DNA of 64,000 nucleotides from Marilutibacter chinensis (GCF_021725675.1 NZ_JAKJPO010000005.1:90965-154964); one strand, 5' to 3'; positions 9,590 through 18,158 are shown, counted from the first letter of the stretch. The notes: generated by a model from the letters alone, not told the origin. A program made the numbers and translations.

Positions 9590-10378
9590 ATGTCCGCTCC
9601 GCTCCTGCATCGTCCGCCGCGTCGCCCTCGCGCCTGGGCGTGGCTGTTCGGCACGTCGCAGCTGGCGGTGGTGGCGCTGTGGATCTGGGCCGGCTGGCAC
9701 TGGGGACTGCCGGCGTTGCTGCTGACGCACGCGGCGATGGTCTGGGGCACGCTGAAGCCTCAGTCGCGACTGTTCGGTCCGGTGCTCACGCGGCTGCCTG
9801 TCGACGAACCGGCGGCCTGGCTGACCATCGACGACGGCCCGTCCGACGACACCGAGGCGATCCTCGACCTGCTCGACGCGCACCACGCGCGTGCGACCTT
9901 CTTCCTGGTCGCCGCGCGGGCGCAGGCGCGGCCTGCGCTGGTGCGCGAGATCGTCCGCCGCGGGCACACGATCGGCAATCACAGCCTCGATCATCCGTCG
10001 GCGAGGTTCTGGATGCTGGGCCCGCGCGCGCTGGCGCGGCAGATCGGCGAGGCGCAGGCGGTGCTCGCCGGACTCGCCGGACAGCCGCCGCGCTGGTTCC
10101 GCGCGGTTGTCGGTATGGCCAACCCGTTCGTGGCCGCGGTGCTGAAGCGGCAGGGCCTGGCGCGGGTCGCCTGGTGCACGCGCGGCTTCGATACGGTCGA
10201 GCAGGACCCCGCCATCGTGGTCACCCGGCTGGAGGGCGGCCTGCGGCCCGGCGCGATCGTGCTGCTGCACGAGGGGGCTGCGCACGGTCGCAGCGTGGAG
10301 GCGCTGGCGCTGTGGCTGCGCCGGATGGACGAACTCGGTTATCGCAGCGTGCTGCCGGAGGATCTGGAAGCAGGCTGA
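9590..10378 (+). CDS. Polysaccharide deacetylase family protein (NodB fold)
   Basis: A 262-residue protein starting at ATG 9590 (an in-frame ATG at 9578 adds four residues). Two membrane segments come first (WLFGTSQLAVVALWIWAG and LPALLLTHAAMVWG). The NodB homology domain follows: WLTIDDGPSDDTEAILDLLDAHHARATFFLV with the Asp-Asp metal/base motif, GHTIGNHSLDHPS with the HxxxH metal ligands, and IVLLHEG near the end. It probably removes acyl groups from a cell-surface or peptidoglycan sugar at the membrane. The C-terminal WFRAVVGM replaces the usual RPP(Y/F) loop. Confidence 0.85.
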   Translation: MSAPLLHRPPRRPRAWAWLFGTSQLAVVALWIWAGWHWGLPALLLTHAAMVWGTLKPQSRLFGPVLTRLPVDEPAAWLTIDDGPSDDTEAILDLLDAHHARATFFLVAARAQARPALVREIVRRGHTIGNHSLDHPSARFWMLGPRALARQIGEAQAVLAGLAGQPPRWFRAVVGMANPFVAAVLKRQGLARVAWCTRGFDTVEQDPAIVVTRLEGGLRPGAIVLLHEGAAHGRSVEALALWLRRMDELGYRSVLPEDLEAG

Positions 10379-10403
10379 GCGCAGCCCGATACCCGCCGCT
10401 GCA

Positions 10404-10466
10404 GGAGCGGCGTCAACCGAGATGAGGCTTCCATGGGCAGGCCCGATCGCGGCTCACGCCGCTCCT
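10404..10466. repeat. REP-like palindromic repeat, copy 1
   Basis: A GGAGCGGCG arm and its complement CGCCGCTCC enclose a core that contains GATGAGGCTTCCAT. A second copy with the same arms and almost the same core (GATGAGACTTCCAT) is at 60696-60753. Such intergenic palindromes behave as REP elements in related genomes. No terminal transposase (REP-associated tyrosine transposase) is seen in the window. Confidence 0.65.
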
Positions 10467-10509
10467 CCGGGTAAACCAAAGCCACCCGAGCCATGGAACT
10501 GCAATCCAG

Positions 10510-10638
10510 CCCCCTGAGTCAGGGGGCGATTCGCGCCGCATGCGCGAATGGGGTTTGGAGGCACGCTGCGCCGCAGGCGCGAATGGGAGTGTGGGAGCAT
10601 GCCCGTCGGGGCCCAAGGTTTGCGCAGCAAACTTTGGG
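10510..10638. repeat. Cluster of three palindromes in the intergenic gap
   Basis: Three dyads lie in 130 bases: CCCCCTGAGTCAGGGGG (10510-10526), ATTCGCGC-N5-GCGCGAAT (10529-10549) and CCCAAGGTTTGC-GCA-GCAAACTTTGGG (10612-10638, one mismatch). They sit in the 278-base gap between the convergent deacetylase and methyltransferase genes. They may end transcription from both sides. No gene is seen in this gap. Confidence 0.55.
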
Positions 10639-10656
10639 CGAGTCGCGCATGCGCCT

Positions 10657-11349
10657 CTAGGGCGCATGTGCGACCACCCGCCAGTTGTTGAACGGGGTGT
10701 CTCCGGACAGTGATGCGACTTCGACCTGCAGGCCTGCATTGGCGAGGCGCGCGCACAGCGCGTCGCGCTCCGGGTAGTGCCGCGGCGCGGTGTTCATCCA
10801 GCCGAGGACGCGCGAGAACACGTCGACCACGCGGGTCACCCGGGCCCGGCGGCCGCCGTCGTCGAAACCGGTGCGTATCACCAGTCTGGCGCCGGGCGTC
10901 AGCATCGCGACCGCGGCATCGAGGATGCCGGCGTGGGCTTCGCGCGGCACGAACTGCAGCACGTCGAGCATGGCGACGCTGCCATGGTGGACGGGCAGCC
11001 CGCGGGCGAGGTCGACGCAGGCGAAACCGGCATCGCCGAGTCCCGCACGGCTGGCCGCACGCGTAGCGCGGGCGACCTTGCCTGCATCGTTGTCGACGCC
11101 GCGGTAGGCCAGCTCCAGGCCGGCATCGCGCAGGGCATGGGCCAGCAGGCCGAGCCCGCAACCGAGATCGAGCAATGGCGCGTCGGTGCCGCGCAGGGCG
11201 TCGACCACGCCCGGATAGAGCGGATCGCTGGTCAGCTTGGCGCGAACGTAGAAGTAGTCCCAGTAGTTGCCCAGGGGGCGTTCGGGCCGGTAGGCGCCGG
11301 CGATCGCGCGCGCGGTCGCGGATGGCAGCGGGCGCGCTCCGTCGCTCAT
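10657..11349 (-). CDS. SAM-dependent methyltransferase
   Basis: A 230-residue class I methyltransferase. Motif I is LLDLGCGLGLLAHALRDAG; the acidic loop is YRGVDND, motif III is FACVDLARGLP, and LDVLQFVPREAHAGILDAAVAMLTPGARLVIRTG follows. The N-terminal YWDYFYVRAKLTSDPLYPGVVDALRG is like that of small-molecule or lipid-type methyltransferases near membrane biosynthesis genes. Substrate is unknown. It is 10 bases downstream of the SGNH hydrolase gene on the same strand, so the two likely form an operon. Confidence 0.82.
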   Translation of the reverse strand: MSDGARPLPSATARAIAGAYRPERPLGNYWDYFYVRAKLTSDPLYPGVVDALRGTDAPLLDLGCGLGLLAHALRDAGLELAYRGVDNDAGKVARATRAASRAGLGDAGFACVDLARGLPVHHGSVAMLDVLQFVPREAHAGILDAAVAMLTPGARLVIRTGFDDGGRRARVTRVVDVFSRVLGWMNTAPRHYPERDALCARLANAGLQVEVASLSGDTPFNNWRVVAHAP

Positions 11350-11359
11350 GCCGCCCGGA

Positions 11360-12121
11360 TCACCTCGTCAGCAGCTCGCGTGCGACCGGCAGCGCGACAC
11401 GGGCCCATTCGGCGTACATCGCCGCGGACGGGTGCAGGCCGTCCGCGGCGACCATCACCGCCTCGGCGCCGCGCTCGCGCGAGACCGGGGTGATATCGAC
11501 GAAGGCGATCCCGCGCGCGGCGCACAGCTCGCGTGCGGCGGCATTGAACGCGTCGATCTCGCGGCCGATCACGTCCACGCCGCGGTCGTCCTTCTCGCCG
11601 AACGGGGTCACTCCCCAGTCCGGGATCGACAGCACCATGACCCGGTCGGGACGGCCGCCGGCATGGCCGATCGCGCGCACCAGCAGCGCATCGAACTCGC
11701 TGCGGTAGTTGTCGAGGTTGCGCCCGCGGTACTGGTTGTTGACGCCGATCAGCAGGCTGACGAAGCCCCACTCGCCGAGCGGTTCGGCCGCGTCCATCGC
11801 CGCGGCCAGCTCGTCGGTGGTCCAGCCGGTGGTGGCGATGATCCGCGGTGCGGCCAGCGCGACGCCTTCGCGGCGCAGGGCCGCGGCCAGCTGTTCGGGC
11901 CAGCGGCCGGCTTCGGGAACGGCCTCGCCGATCGTGTAGCTGTCGCCGAGGGCGAGATAGGTCGTCATCGTCGGTTCCTTGCGGTGGCTGCCGGCGGCGC
12001 AGGCCGACAGCATCGCCATCGTCGACAGCAGGAGGGCGGCCAGCCGCAACACCTGCGGCGCATGCGGCAGCGTTCGGACAGGCCGGCGTCGTTCAGCCCA
12101 GCGCCGCACGGACGGTTCCAT
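11360..12121 (-). CDS. SGNH/GDSL-type hydrolase
   Basis: The catalytic domain begins TYLALGDSYTIGEAVPE (block I GDS with the nucleophile Ser). It continues with VSLLIGVNNQYR (block III GxN) and ends VAADGLHPSAAMY (block V DxxH). These mark a serine esterase or lipase-like hydrolase. Two starts are possible. ATG 12121 gives 253 residues with a lipoprotein-type leader (LAALLLSTMAMLSAC, lipobox LSAC) and overlaps the aminotransferase gene by 29 bases. ATG 11968 gives a 202-residue cytoplasmic protein. The hydrophobic leader and lipobox make the long form attractive. It lies in one orientation with the methyltransferase and aminotransferase. Confidence 0.82.
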   Translation of the reverse strand: MEPSVRRWAERRRPVRTLPHAPQVLRLAALLLSTMAMLSACAAGSHRKEPTMTTYLALGDSYTIGEAVPEAGRWPEQLAAALRREGVALAAPRIIATTGWTTDELAAAMDAAEPLGEWGFVSLLIGVNNQYRGRNLDNYRSEFDALLVRAIGHAGGRPDRVMVLSIPDWGVTPFGEKDDRGVDVIGREIDAFNAAARELCAARGIAFVDITPVSRERGAEAVMVAADGLHPSAAMYAEWARVALPVARELLTR

Positions 12122-13367
12122 CGCCGGCGTCGCGCCCGACCCTGCGGTCGAGCACCCGTTCGATCCGGCGGAACACCTCGCGCAGCTCGTCGGGCTGCGG
12201 CAGCAGGGTCACCCGGAAGTGGTTGCGGTAGGGGACGTTGAAGCTGCTGCCGGGCACCACCAGTACGTTCTCGGTCTCCAGCAGCTCCAGCGCGAAACGG
12301 TGATCGTCGAAGCCGCCCTCCAGCGCGGCGCCGGTGACCGCCGGGAACGCGTACAGCGCGCCGGCGGGGGCGACCAGCTCCAGGTGGCGGCTGGCGGCGA
12401 CGCTCTCGACCACCGCGCGGCGCGCCTCGTACAGGCGGCCGCCGGGTGCGCACAGCGCGTCGATGGTGTTGTCGCCGTGCAGCGCCGCCTCGACCGCGAA
12501 CTGGCCGGGCACGTTCGCGCACAGCCGCAGCGCACCGAGCAGGTCCATCGCATGATGGAATTCGCCGATCGCCAGCGGATCGCCGGACAGCACCGCCCAG
12601 CCGACCCGCCAGCCGCAGGCGCGGTGGACCTTGCTCAGCCCGCCGAACGACAGGCAAGGCACCTCGCCGGCGAGCGGCGCGACCGGCTGGAATACCGCGC
12701 CGTCGTACAGGATCGAATCGTAGATCTCGTCGCACAGCAGCAGCAGGTTGTGGCGTGCGGCGATCGCGACGATCCGTTCGATCAGTTCGCGCGGATAGTT
12801 GGCGCCGGTCGGATTGTTCGGGTTGATCAGCACGAGCGCGCGGGTGCGGCTCGATACCAGCGCCTCGATCTCGTCCGGATCGGGCAGGAAGCCGTTCTCC
12901 GGCAGGCAGCGGTAGTAGACCGGGCGGCCGTCGTTGAGGATCGTCGCCGCCGACCACAGCGGGTAGTCGGGCGAGGGCAGCAGCACCTCGTCGCCGGGGT
13001 TGAGCAGGGCGCGCAGCGACAGGTCGATCAGCTCGCTGACCCCGTTGCCGAGGAATACCCGCTCCGGGGTCGCGTTCGGGGTGCCGCGCGCCTTGTAGTG
13101 CGCGGCCACCGCCTCGCGCGCGGCCGGCAGGCCCTGCTGGTGGGTGTAGGGATCGGTCTGGTCGATGCCATCGACGATCGCGCGCTGCAGATGCGCCGGC
13201 GCGCGGAACCCGAAGGCGCCCGGGTTGCCGATATTGAGCTTGATCAGGCTGCGGCCCTGGGCCTCCAGCTCGCGTGCGCGCCGGGCCAGCTCGCCGCGGA
13301 TCTCGTAACGGACTTCGGACAGGCGTTCGCGGGTCTTGAGGCTGGTTTTCGAGCTTGAGGGCGACAT
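12093..13367 (-). CDS. alaA: Pyridoxal-phosphate aminotransferase, alanine-synthesising (AlaA-like)
   Basis: A 424-residue fold-type I aminotransferase. Features are LIKLNIGNPGAFGFRAP at the N-terminus, YTHQQGLPAAREAVA, VFLGNGVSELIDLSLRALLNPGDEVLLPSPDYPLW, LINPNNPTGANYP, LLLCDEIYDSILYDG and SFGGLSKVHRACGWRVGW with the PLP-binding Lys. This set matches the AlaA/YfbQ group that makes alanine from pyruvate with glutamate. The last 30 residues extend past the E. coli protein. Cytoplasmic. Confidence 0.85.
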   Translation of the reverse strand: MSPSSSKTSLKTRERLSEVRYEIRGELARRARELEAQGRSLIKLNIGNPGAFGFRAPAHLQRAIVDGIDQTDPYTHQQGLPAAREAVAAHYKARGTPNATPERVFLGNGVSELIDLSLRALLNPGDEVLLPSPDYPLWSAATILNDGRPVYYRCLPENGFLPDPDEIEALVSSRTRALVLINPNNPTGANYPRELIERIVAIAARHNLLLLCDEIYDSILYDGAVFQPVAPLAGEVPCLSFGGLSKVHRACGWRVGWAVLSGDPLAIGEFHHAMDLLGALRLCANVPGQFAVEAALHGDNTIDALCAPGGRLYEARRAVVESVAASRHLELVAPAGALYAFPAVTGAALEGGFDDHRFALELLETENVLVVPGSSFNVPYRNHFRVTLLPQPDELREVFRRIERVLDRRVGRDAGDGTVRAALG

Positions 13368-13539
13368 CGGCGTGGGGACGGCAGGGGCGGAGGGCGCGCG
13401 GAGCGCGAATTGTCCGCCAGACTATCCGAATGCCGGGCCGTGTCCAGCGGCGGCCCCGATGCTCCGGGCGCCGCATCCGCGACCGCGGCGATGCCCGGCA
13501 CGGATAGAATCCGGCCATGCGATCCGACAGCCGCCGCTC

Positions 13540-14757
13540 TTGACCTCCTCCGTTGCCGACCTGCAGTCGATCGGCTGGCCCGTGAACGGCCGCCGTGCCG
13601 ATCCGGCCGGCGTGCCGGCCGACGCCTTCCCGCCCGGCTGGGCCGACCTGATCGACGCGCATCCGCACGCACGGCCGGCACGGATCGTCGAGCAGCACCG
13701 CAGCGGCTACCTGGTCGCCGAGTCGCCGGACACCGGTGACTCGGCTCCCAACAGCGGCTCGTCTCCCAACAGCTATCCGGCCGAGTCGTTGCCCGAATGG
13801 ACGCGGCCCGCGCAATACCGCAAGGGCGAGACGGCCCCGGAAGAGCGTCCTGCGGTCGGCGACTGGGTGCTGGTCGAGGGCGAGGGCGGCTCGGCGCGGA
13901 TCGTCGCGCTGCTGCCGCGCTGGAGTGCGATCAAGCGCGGTGCCGCCGGCGAGCACTACCGCCAGCAGCTGATCGCGGCGAATGTCGACACCGTATTCGT
14001 CGTCAGCGGCCTGGATGACGATTTCAATCCGCGCCGGATCGAGCGCTACCTGCTGCTGGTGCGCGGTGCCGGCGACGCCGGGGAGCAGCCGGCGATCGAA
14101 CCGGTGATCGTGCTGACCAAGGCCGACCTGGCCGAGGCGGCAACGCCGGGCGCGGTCGCCGATGCGGTCGAGGCCCTGCGCGCGCTCGGCGACGAATCGC
14201 TGGCGGTTTGCGCGGTCAACGCACGCGACCGCGACAGCGTCGCCGCGCTCGCGCCGTGGCTGAGACCCGGGCGGACCGCGGTGCTGGTCGGCAGCTCCGG
14301 CGCCGGCAAGTCGACCCTGACCAACAGCCTGCTCGGGATCGAACGGATGAAGACCGGCGAGGTCCGCGAGAGCGACTCGCGCGGTCGCCACACCACCACC
14401 CACCGTGCGCTGATCCCGCTGCCGTCCGGCGCCTGCCTGATCGACACCCCGGGCATGCGCGAGCTCAAGCCGACCGGCGAGGAGGACGTCGGCGAGAGCT
14501 TCGCCGACATCGAGGCGCTCGCCGGGCAGTGCCGTTTCCGCGACTGCGCGCACGCCCGCGAACCCGGCTGCGCGGTGCGCGCGGCGATCGAGGCCGGCAC
14601 GCTCGATCCGCAGCGCTTCGCCAACTACCTCAAGCTGCGCGACGAGGTCGCCGGCGCCGCCGACAAGCTCGCCGACCGCCTCGCCCAGAAATCGCAGGCG
14701 CGGGTGCAGAGCAAGGCGCTGAACAAGCGGCTGGACGACAAGTACGGCAAGCGGTAG
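13540..14757 (+). CDS. rsgA: Ribosome small-subunit-dependent GTPase A
   Basis: A circularly permuted GTPase that checks late 30S assembly. An OB fold is followed by G4 (VLTKADL), P-loop VGSSGAGKSTLTNSLLG, switch region GRHTTTHRALIPL, G3 LIDTPGMRE, and a C-terminal zinc knuckle CRFRDCAHAREPGCAV. There is no ATG in frame; the TTG at 13540 (reading MTSSVADLQSIGWP) fits the usual family start and gives 405 residues. A Ser/Asn-rich insert near residues 65-85 (SPDTGDSAPNSGSSPNSYP) looks like a lineage-specific loop. Confidence 0.9.
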   Translation: MTSSVADLQSIGWPVNGRRADPAGVPADAFPPGWADLIDAHPHARPARIVEQHRSGYLVAESPDTGDSAPNSGSSPNSYPAESLPEWTRPAQYRKGETAPEERPAVGDWVLVEGEGGSARIVALLPRWSAIKRGAAGEHYRQQLIAANVDTVFVVSGLDDDFNPRRIERYLLLVRGAGDAGEQPAIEPVIVLTKADLAEAATPGAVADAVEALRALGDESLAVCAVNARDRDSVAALAPWLRPGRTAVLVGSSGAGKSTLTNSLLGIERMKTGEVRESDSRGRHTTTHRALIPLPSGACLIDTPGMRELKPTGEEDVGESFADIEALAGQCRFRDCAHAREPGCAVRAAIEAGTLDPQRFANYLKLRDEVAGAADKLADRLAQKSQARVQSKALNKRLDDKYGKR

Positions 14758-14775
14758 CGCCTGCCGTGAGTGGGA

Positions 14776-14826
14776 CTCAGTGGCCCCACAGCACGCCGGG
14801 TGTGCTGCGGGTATTGCCTGACCAGC
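14776..14826 (-). repeat. Remnant of the 3' end of the 18159-18761 gene (left flanking repeat)
   Basis: About 50 bases here match 18158-18206, with shared blocks CTCAG, GCCCCA, CCGGG and ATTGCCTGACC in the same order and orientation. On the minus strand the match is to the last codons (reading PVRQ-CP) of the membrane protein at 18159-18761. The two copies flank the lower-GC block 15.0-18.1 kb as direct repeats. The rest of the 280-base gap after rsgA shows no gene. Confidence 0.6.
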
Positions 14827-15040
14827 GCCGGGTGGGAGACTTCCCATCTATATCGAACACTGTTCCTATCCGCCGCCGTCGAATGTCGCGGTAATCTGTC
14901 ATTGTCACTGGCAATGGGCCGCGCCATCAGGTAACCCAGTGGTCCTGGCCTCGGCGGGCGCCGACACTGCCACCCCAACACGTAGCTCACGGAAAGCACG
15001 CAAGAATGCCTCCAACGTCTACGCCTCGTAGGGAACATGG

Positions 15041-15597
15041 ATGATGCGAAGTCTGAACGTCGTCGCTTTGGCAATGATGCTTCTGGCCTCGGCATGCGGA
15101 TCCGAAGTCCAGGCCGAGCCTGATACCTCGGAGGGGATGGCACCAATAGAGACCGAAGCAGCCTCTTCGCAGGATGGCGGTGAAGACGAGATGGGGCTCG
15201 AAGATGCTTCTCTTGAAAATTTCGATGATGATCGAATGGCAAGAATGGGGATGCCGGCAGGCATTTCCGAGGAATAATACTCCTGCTTGAAAAGGGGCGC
15301 TTACGTCACCTTGGAAAGCATGCAATGCATCTCGCAGGAGAAAGTCTGCCAGGACAAGCGGCTTAATGATCTATATCAGGAGTTGCTTCGCATGCTTGAC
15401 GGCAAGATGCGTGCGCAATTAATCAACGCGCAGTATGCATGGTTGAATTCACGCTCAAAGGATGAGTCACTTGAGGCAATGTTGTACGGCGGGGGCAGGT
15501 AGAAAATGCTCAAGTTGTGCTGAACGAGCTGATAAGGTTGGTGCAAAGAGCCGATCTTCTTGACAAATATCCAGGCCCTTCCGAAATCAATCTGTAG
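15041..15597 (+). pseudogene. Broken LprI-domain lipoprotein gene
   Basis: The gene opens with a lipoprotein signal (MMRSLNVVALAMMLLASACG, lipid-attachment Cys19). It runs 78 codons to an in-frame TAA at 15275-15277, then continues in the same frame with CISQEKVCQDKRLNDLYQELLRML and LINAQYAWLNSR, a clear LprI (DUF1311) domain. A second lesion near 15480-15490 shifts the frame into VENAQVVLNELIRLVQRADLLDKYPG, ending at TAG about 15597. Repaired, it would encode about 185 residues, the same size and type as the intact lipoprotein that follows. It looks like a decaying immunity-type gene copy. Confidence 0.65.
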
Positions 15598-15622
15598 CCT
15601 ATTTCCCCAGCAGGAGCATCGA

Positions 15623-16165
15623 ATGGACATCGTCGTGGGTACTGGCCGCCGGCAGCTGCGCTTCGCCACATTGCTGTTTGTCGCTTTGTCTGCATGCAGC
15701 ACAACACGTGCAGCGCAACAGGCTGATGCCTCTCCGTCGGATCAGGATCAAAATTGCTTCGCGATAGGAAAAATCGATGATCGCGAGCGCTGTTTCGCAC
15801 AAATGACTGAGCAGAATATGGCAGAGTGCGAGCGCGTAAGTCCATTGACCTGCCGTCCCTACCAGGAAATGTATGCGGCGAGCCAACGAATAAAAGAGTT
15901 GAATGCAGAGATCGTGTCAATCTCAAAGCTGAAGTATGCCTCTTATGCAGAAAGCGATGAAGCGTACGTAAGTGATCTGGTCAGCTATTTGGAAGAAGAG
16001 TCTGCCGCGTGGGAGGCGCATCGGGATGCCCGATGTCAGCTTGAGCCATTCATCGACGGGATGAGCCGTTCGGAAGCGGGCGACATTACAGAAGCATGTC
16101 GGCTTGACATGACAAACGATCGAATTCAACAGCTGGAAGAGTTGGCGATTGAACTGAAAAGCTAA
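15623..16165 (+). CDS. LprI-like (DUF1311) lipoprotein, candidate immunity protein
   Basis: A 180-residue lipoprotein starting at ATG 15623 with a CAGGAG site. The signal is QLRFATLLFVALSAC, with lipobox Cys25. Several cysteines follow (QNCFA, ERCFAQ, ECERVSPLTC). The C-terminal half reads LEEESAAWEAHRDARCQLE and ITEACRLDMTNDRIQQLEELA, the LprI pattern of AW..yRd..C then CL..lT..RI..L. In Xanthomonadaceae, lipoproteins of this type often protect the periplasm against secreted peptidoglycan-degrading effectors. It ends 11 bases before the candidate effector gene, whose ribosome site overlaps its stop, so the pair is co-expressed. The pairing is inference. Confidence 0.7.
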   Translation: MDIVVGTGRRQLRFATLLFVALSACSTTRAAQQADASPSDQDQNCFAIGKIDDRERCFAQMTEQNMAECERVSPLTCRPYQEMYAASQRIKELNAEIVSISKLKYASYAESDEAYVSDLVSYLEEESAAWEAHRDARCQLEPFIDGMSRSEAGDITEACRLDMTNDRIQQLEELAIELKS

Positions 16166-16176
16166 GGAGCGGCGTC

Positions 16177-17538
16177 ATGACAGAAAACTGCACTTACAAC
16201 CCCCTCGACCGATCAACGTTCGAAGCCATTGCCTACAACGCAATCGGACGCGCGAGTGAGATCAACACCTATCCTGCATATGCTCTTACCCACAGCACGG
16301 GCAATTCAGGATGGTCTGTTGGTGCAATCCAGTGGGACTTTGGACAGCCGGGACGTGGGGACAAGGTTGACGATCTGCTGAGTGGCTATCAGGCGTGGGC
16401 GCAGCCTGATGATCGGTTCGCAGACCTGGAGCTGGCGTCGTTATCAGGCCGGCTCAAAACACGCGGACAAGTAGGAAATGACTTGTCGGTCGACGAAAAA
16501 ACGAAGCTCGAAGACTACCTTCGCTCGGATCAAGGCCGAACATTCGTAGACGAGCTAAGTCAAGCTCAAATCGAACGAAAATGGGAGCGCGTGGGAGAGC
16601 CGCTATCTCAAATAGAATGGATGCAGCGACTGGCTGAAAACGACCCTCAGCAAGCTGCCGAAATAGTGGCAATGACGAGCAAGCTTTACAACCAAAATGA
16701 AGTTAGAGGTGGCCGACTGCTTGCGCATCTTCAAGAGAACGAGTTGACGTCAGATGAAACGCGGACGTGGATCGGGACGCACGGTATAAATGGTTTGAGG
16801 GAGAGCGCTCAGACAGCAATCATATCGGGGCGAGACAATGCTTTGCATGGGATTCGTTTATTCAACGCGCTGGAAATGAACGAGGAACACTTAGGGCGAG
16901 CGTGGCGAGAAGAGATCCATACAAACGGCAATGTCAGCCTGACTCAGGACTTCAATAACAATCCTACGGCCCAGTTATTCGATGGGATGATGCGCAACCC
17001 GGTTGCAGGAAGCCAAGTCCTCGCAGCCATTGACGACCCCGATTCGCATTTCCGGCCGGTGGTCATCACTGGGATCAACCAGCAAGCCCGACTCGAAATG
17101 GCACGTATCGAGCTAGATGGAGAAGGCACTGTAACTCTCCACAGTACCAGGGGCTTCGAATACGAAATGACGGCCGATCGCGGCTTGCACTGGACAAATC
17201 CACCAGCGCATTGGGCAGATTCGCCGTCAGGTCGAGCGACTGATGAGCCCGACTACAATGAGCCCGGGCGTGCTCAACCCTCTGCCCCTGTTACGCCATC
17301 GGCCGAGCACGATCCTCAGGCATTCAGCACTGGCGACCCTCAACTCGACCGATTGGCTGCCGCACTGTTTGCCGATGACGAGGAGGCCATCTCCCGGATT
17401 GCCGCCGAGGTCGAGCAGTCGCCGGAGGTCCAGGCGATGATCCAGGAGGGCCATAGAATGCTCGCCGAGCAGGAGCGGCAACAGGAGCAGGAGCGCCAAG
17501 CCCATCAGCACCAGGGGCCTGCCCTCTCCCTCGGATAA
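16177..17538 (+). CDS. Candidate secreted lysozyme-like effector with Gln-rich tail
   Basis: A 453-residue protein with an AAGGAG site at 16165-16170. The N-terminal 60 residues hold RASEINTYPAYALTHS and NSGWSVGAIQWDFGQP, where Glu28, Ser47 and Asp54 are placed roughly as the catalytic residues of pesticin/T4-lysozyme-like muramidases. A helical middle follows, then a small beta-rich part (residues 290-345). A Pro-rich linker leads to a C-terminal helix ending in EQERQQEQERQAHQHQ. Glu/Gln-rich tails are typical of antibacterial type IV secretion effectors in Xanthomonas and Lysobacter, but I do not see a clear XVIPCD domain. GC is lower than the surroundings. A phage-type endolysin is an alternative. 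Confidence 0.5.
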   Translation: MTENCTYNPLDRSTFEAIAYNAIGRASEINTYPAYALTHSTGNSGWSVGAIQWDFGQPGRGDKVDDLLSGYQAWAQPDDRFADLELASLSGRLKTRGQVGNDLSVDEKTKLEDYLRSDQGRTFVDELSQAQIERKWERVGEPLSQIEWMQRLAENDPQQAAEIVAMTSKLYNQNEVRGGRLLAHLQENELTSDETRTWIGTHGINGLRESAQTAIISGRDNALHGIRLFNALEMNEEHLGRAWREEIHTNGNVSLTQDFNNNPTAQLFDGMMRNPVAGSQVLAAIDDPDSHFRPVVITGINQQARLEMARIELDGEGTVTLHSTRGFEYEMTADRGLHWTNPPAHWADSPSGRATDEPDYNEPGRAQPSAPVTPSAEHDPQAFSTGDPQLDRLAAALFADDEEAISRIAAEVEQSPEVQAMIQEGHRMLAEQERQQEQERQAHQHQGPALSLG

Positions 17539-17552
17539 TCATTGGAGGATGC

Positions 17553-18092
17553 ATGGACGGCGGAGATCCGATGAAGGAAGTCGCCCGGCTGCTGACGGCC
17601 CTGGTCGCCAAGTTCGAGCAGCGCGAGGCGCGGATGCAGGCTGCGGTCGACCAGAAGCTGCAGAAGCTCGAGAGCGAAGTGGACCAGCTGCACCAGCGGA
17701 TCAGCGGCATCGTCAACGGTGCCCAGGCCCGAATCACCGAGGAAGCCAAGGTGGCAATGGGTCCGGTGGCATCGGAGTATGGCCGTGCCGTCGCCGGCAC
17801 CTCGGCCCAACTGCGTGGTGCCAGTAGGACTGTGTGGACCTGGTACGGCGGCCTGGTGATGCTGGCCGTGCTGTTCTTTGCGATCGGCTGGGGTGTGTTG
17901 GGTTACTACCGCCGCGAGCTCGCCCAGACCCAGGACGAGCTCGCGCGCTACGAGAATGCGGTGCCGGTCGTGCAGGCGTTTTATGCCTCCGATGCCACCC
18001 TTTGCGACGGCCGCATCTGCGTGAACGTGGACCGGAACGGGAAACGTAGCGGGGACAAGCAGCAATACCTGCCCGCCAAGCCGCGCCAATAA
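17553..18092 (+). CDS. Coiled-coil protein with one membrane segment
   Basis: A 179-residue protein with a GGAGG site 5 bases before ATG 17553. Residues 1-75 form a heptad-rich coiled coil (FEQREARMQAAVDQKLQKLESEVDQLHQRI). A membrane segment near 98-118 (WYGGLVMLAVLFFAIGWGVL) precedes a short Cys-containing tail (YASDATLCDGRICVNVDRNG). It starts 14 bases after the candidate effector gene and is probably in its operon. I do not recognise the family with certainty. The layout recalls small relaxation/mobilisation accessory proteins, but no relaxase is nearby. Its GC is higher than that of the two genes before it. Confidence 0.6.
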   Translation: MDGGDPMKEVARLLTALVAKFEQREARMQAAVDQKLQKLESEVDQLHQRISGIVNGAQARITEEAKVAMGPVASEYGRAVAGTSAQLRGASRTVWTWYGGLVMLAVLFFAIGWGVLGYYRRELAQTQDELARYENAVPVVQAFYASDATLCDGRICVNVDRNGKRSGDKQQYLPAKPRQ

Positions 18093-18158
18093 ATCCGCTA
18101 TGAACGGCATCGGGCGATGCCAAGCTGTCCAGAGCCTTGCTGGCGTCGCGTCCCTGGC

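Noticed and set aside
11965..14847. A 960-codon minus-strand open frame spanning the rsgA and aminotransferase genes
   Set aside because: It covers two confidently identified genes in other frames and has low-complexity composition.
17553..18092. Coiled-coil membrane protein as a mobilisation (relaxosome) component
   Set aside because: The layout is similar, but there is no relaxase, oriT-like repeat or other mobilisation gene nearby; kept as unassigned.
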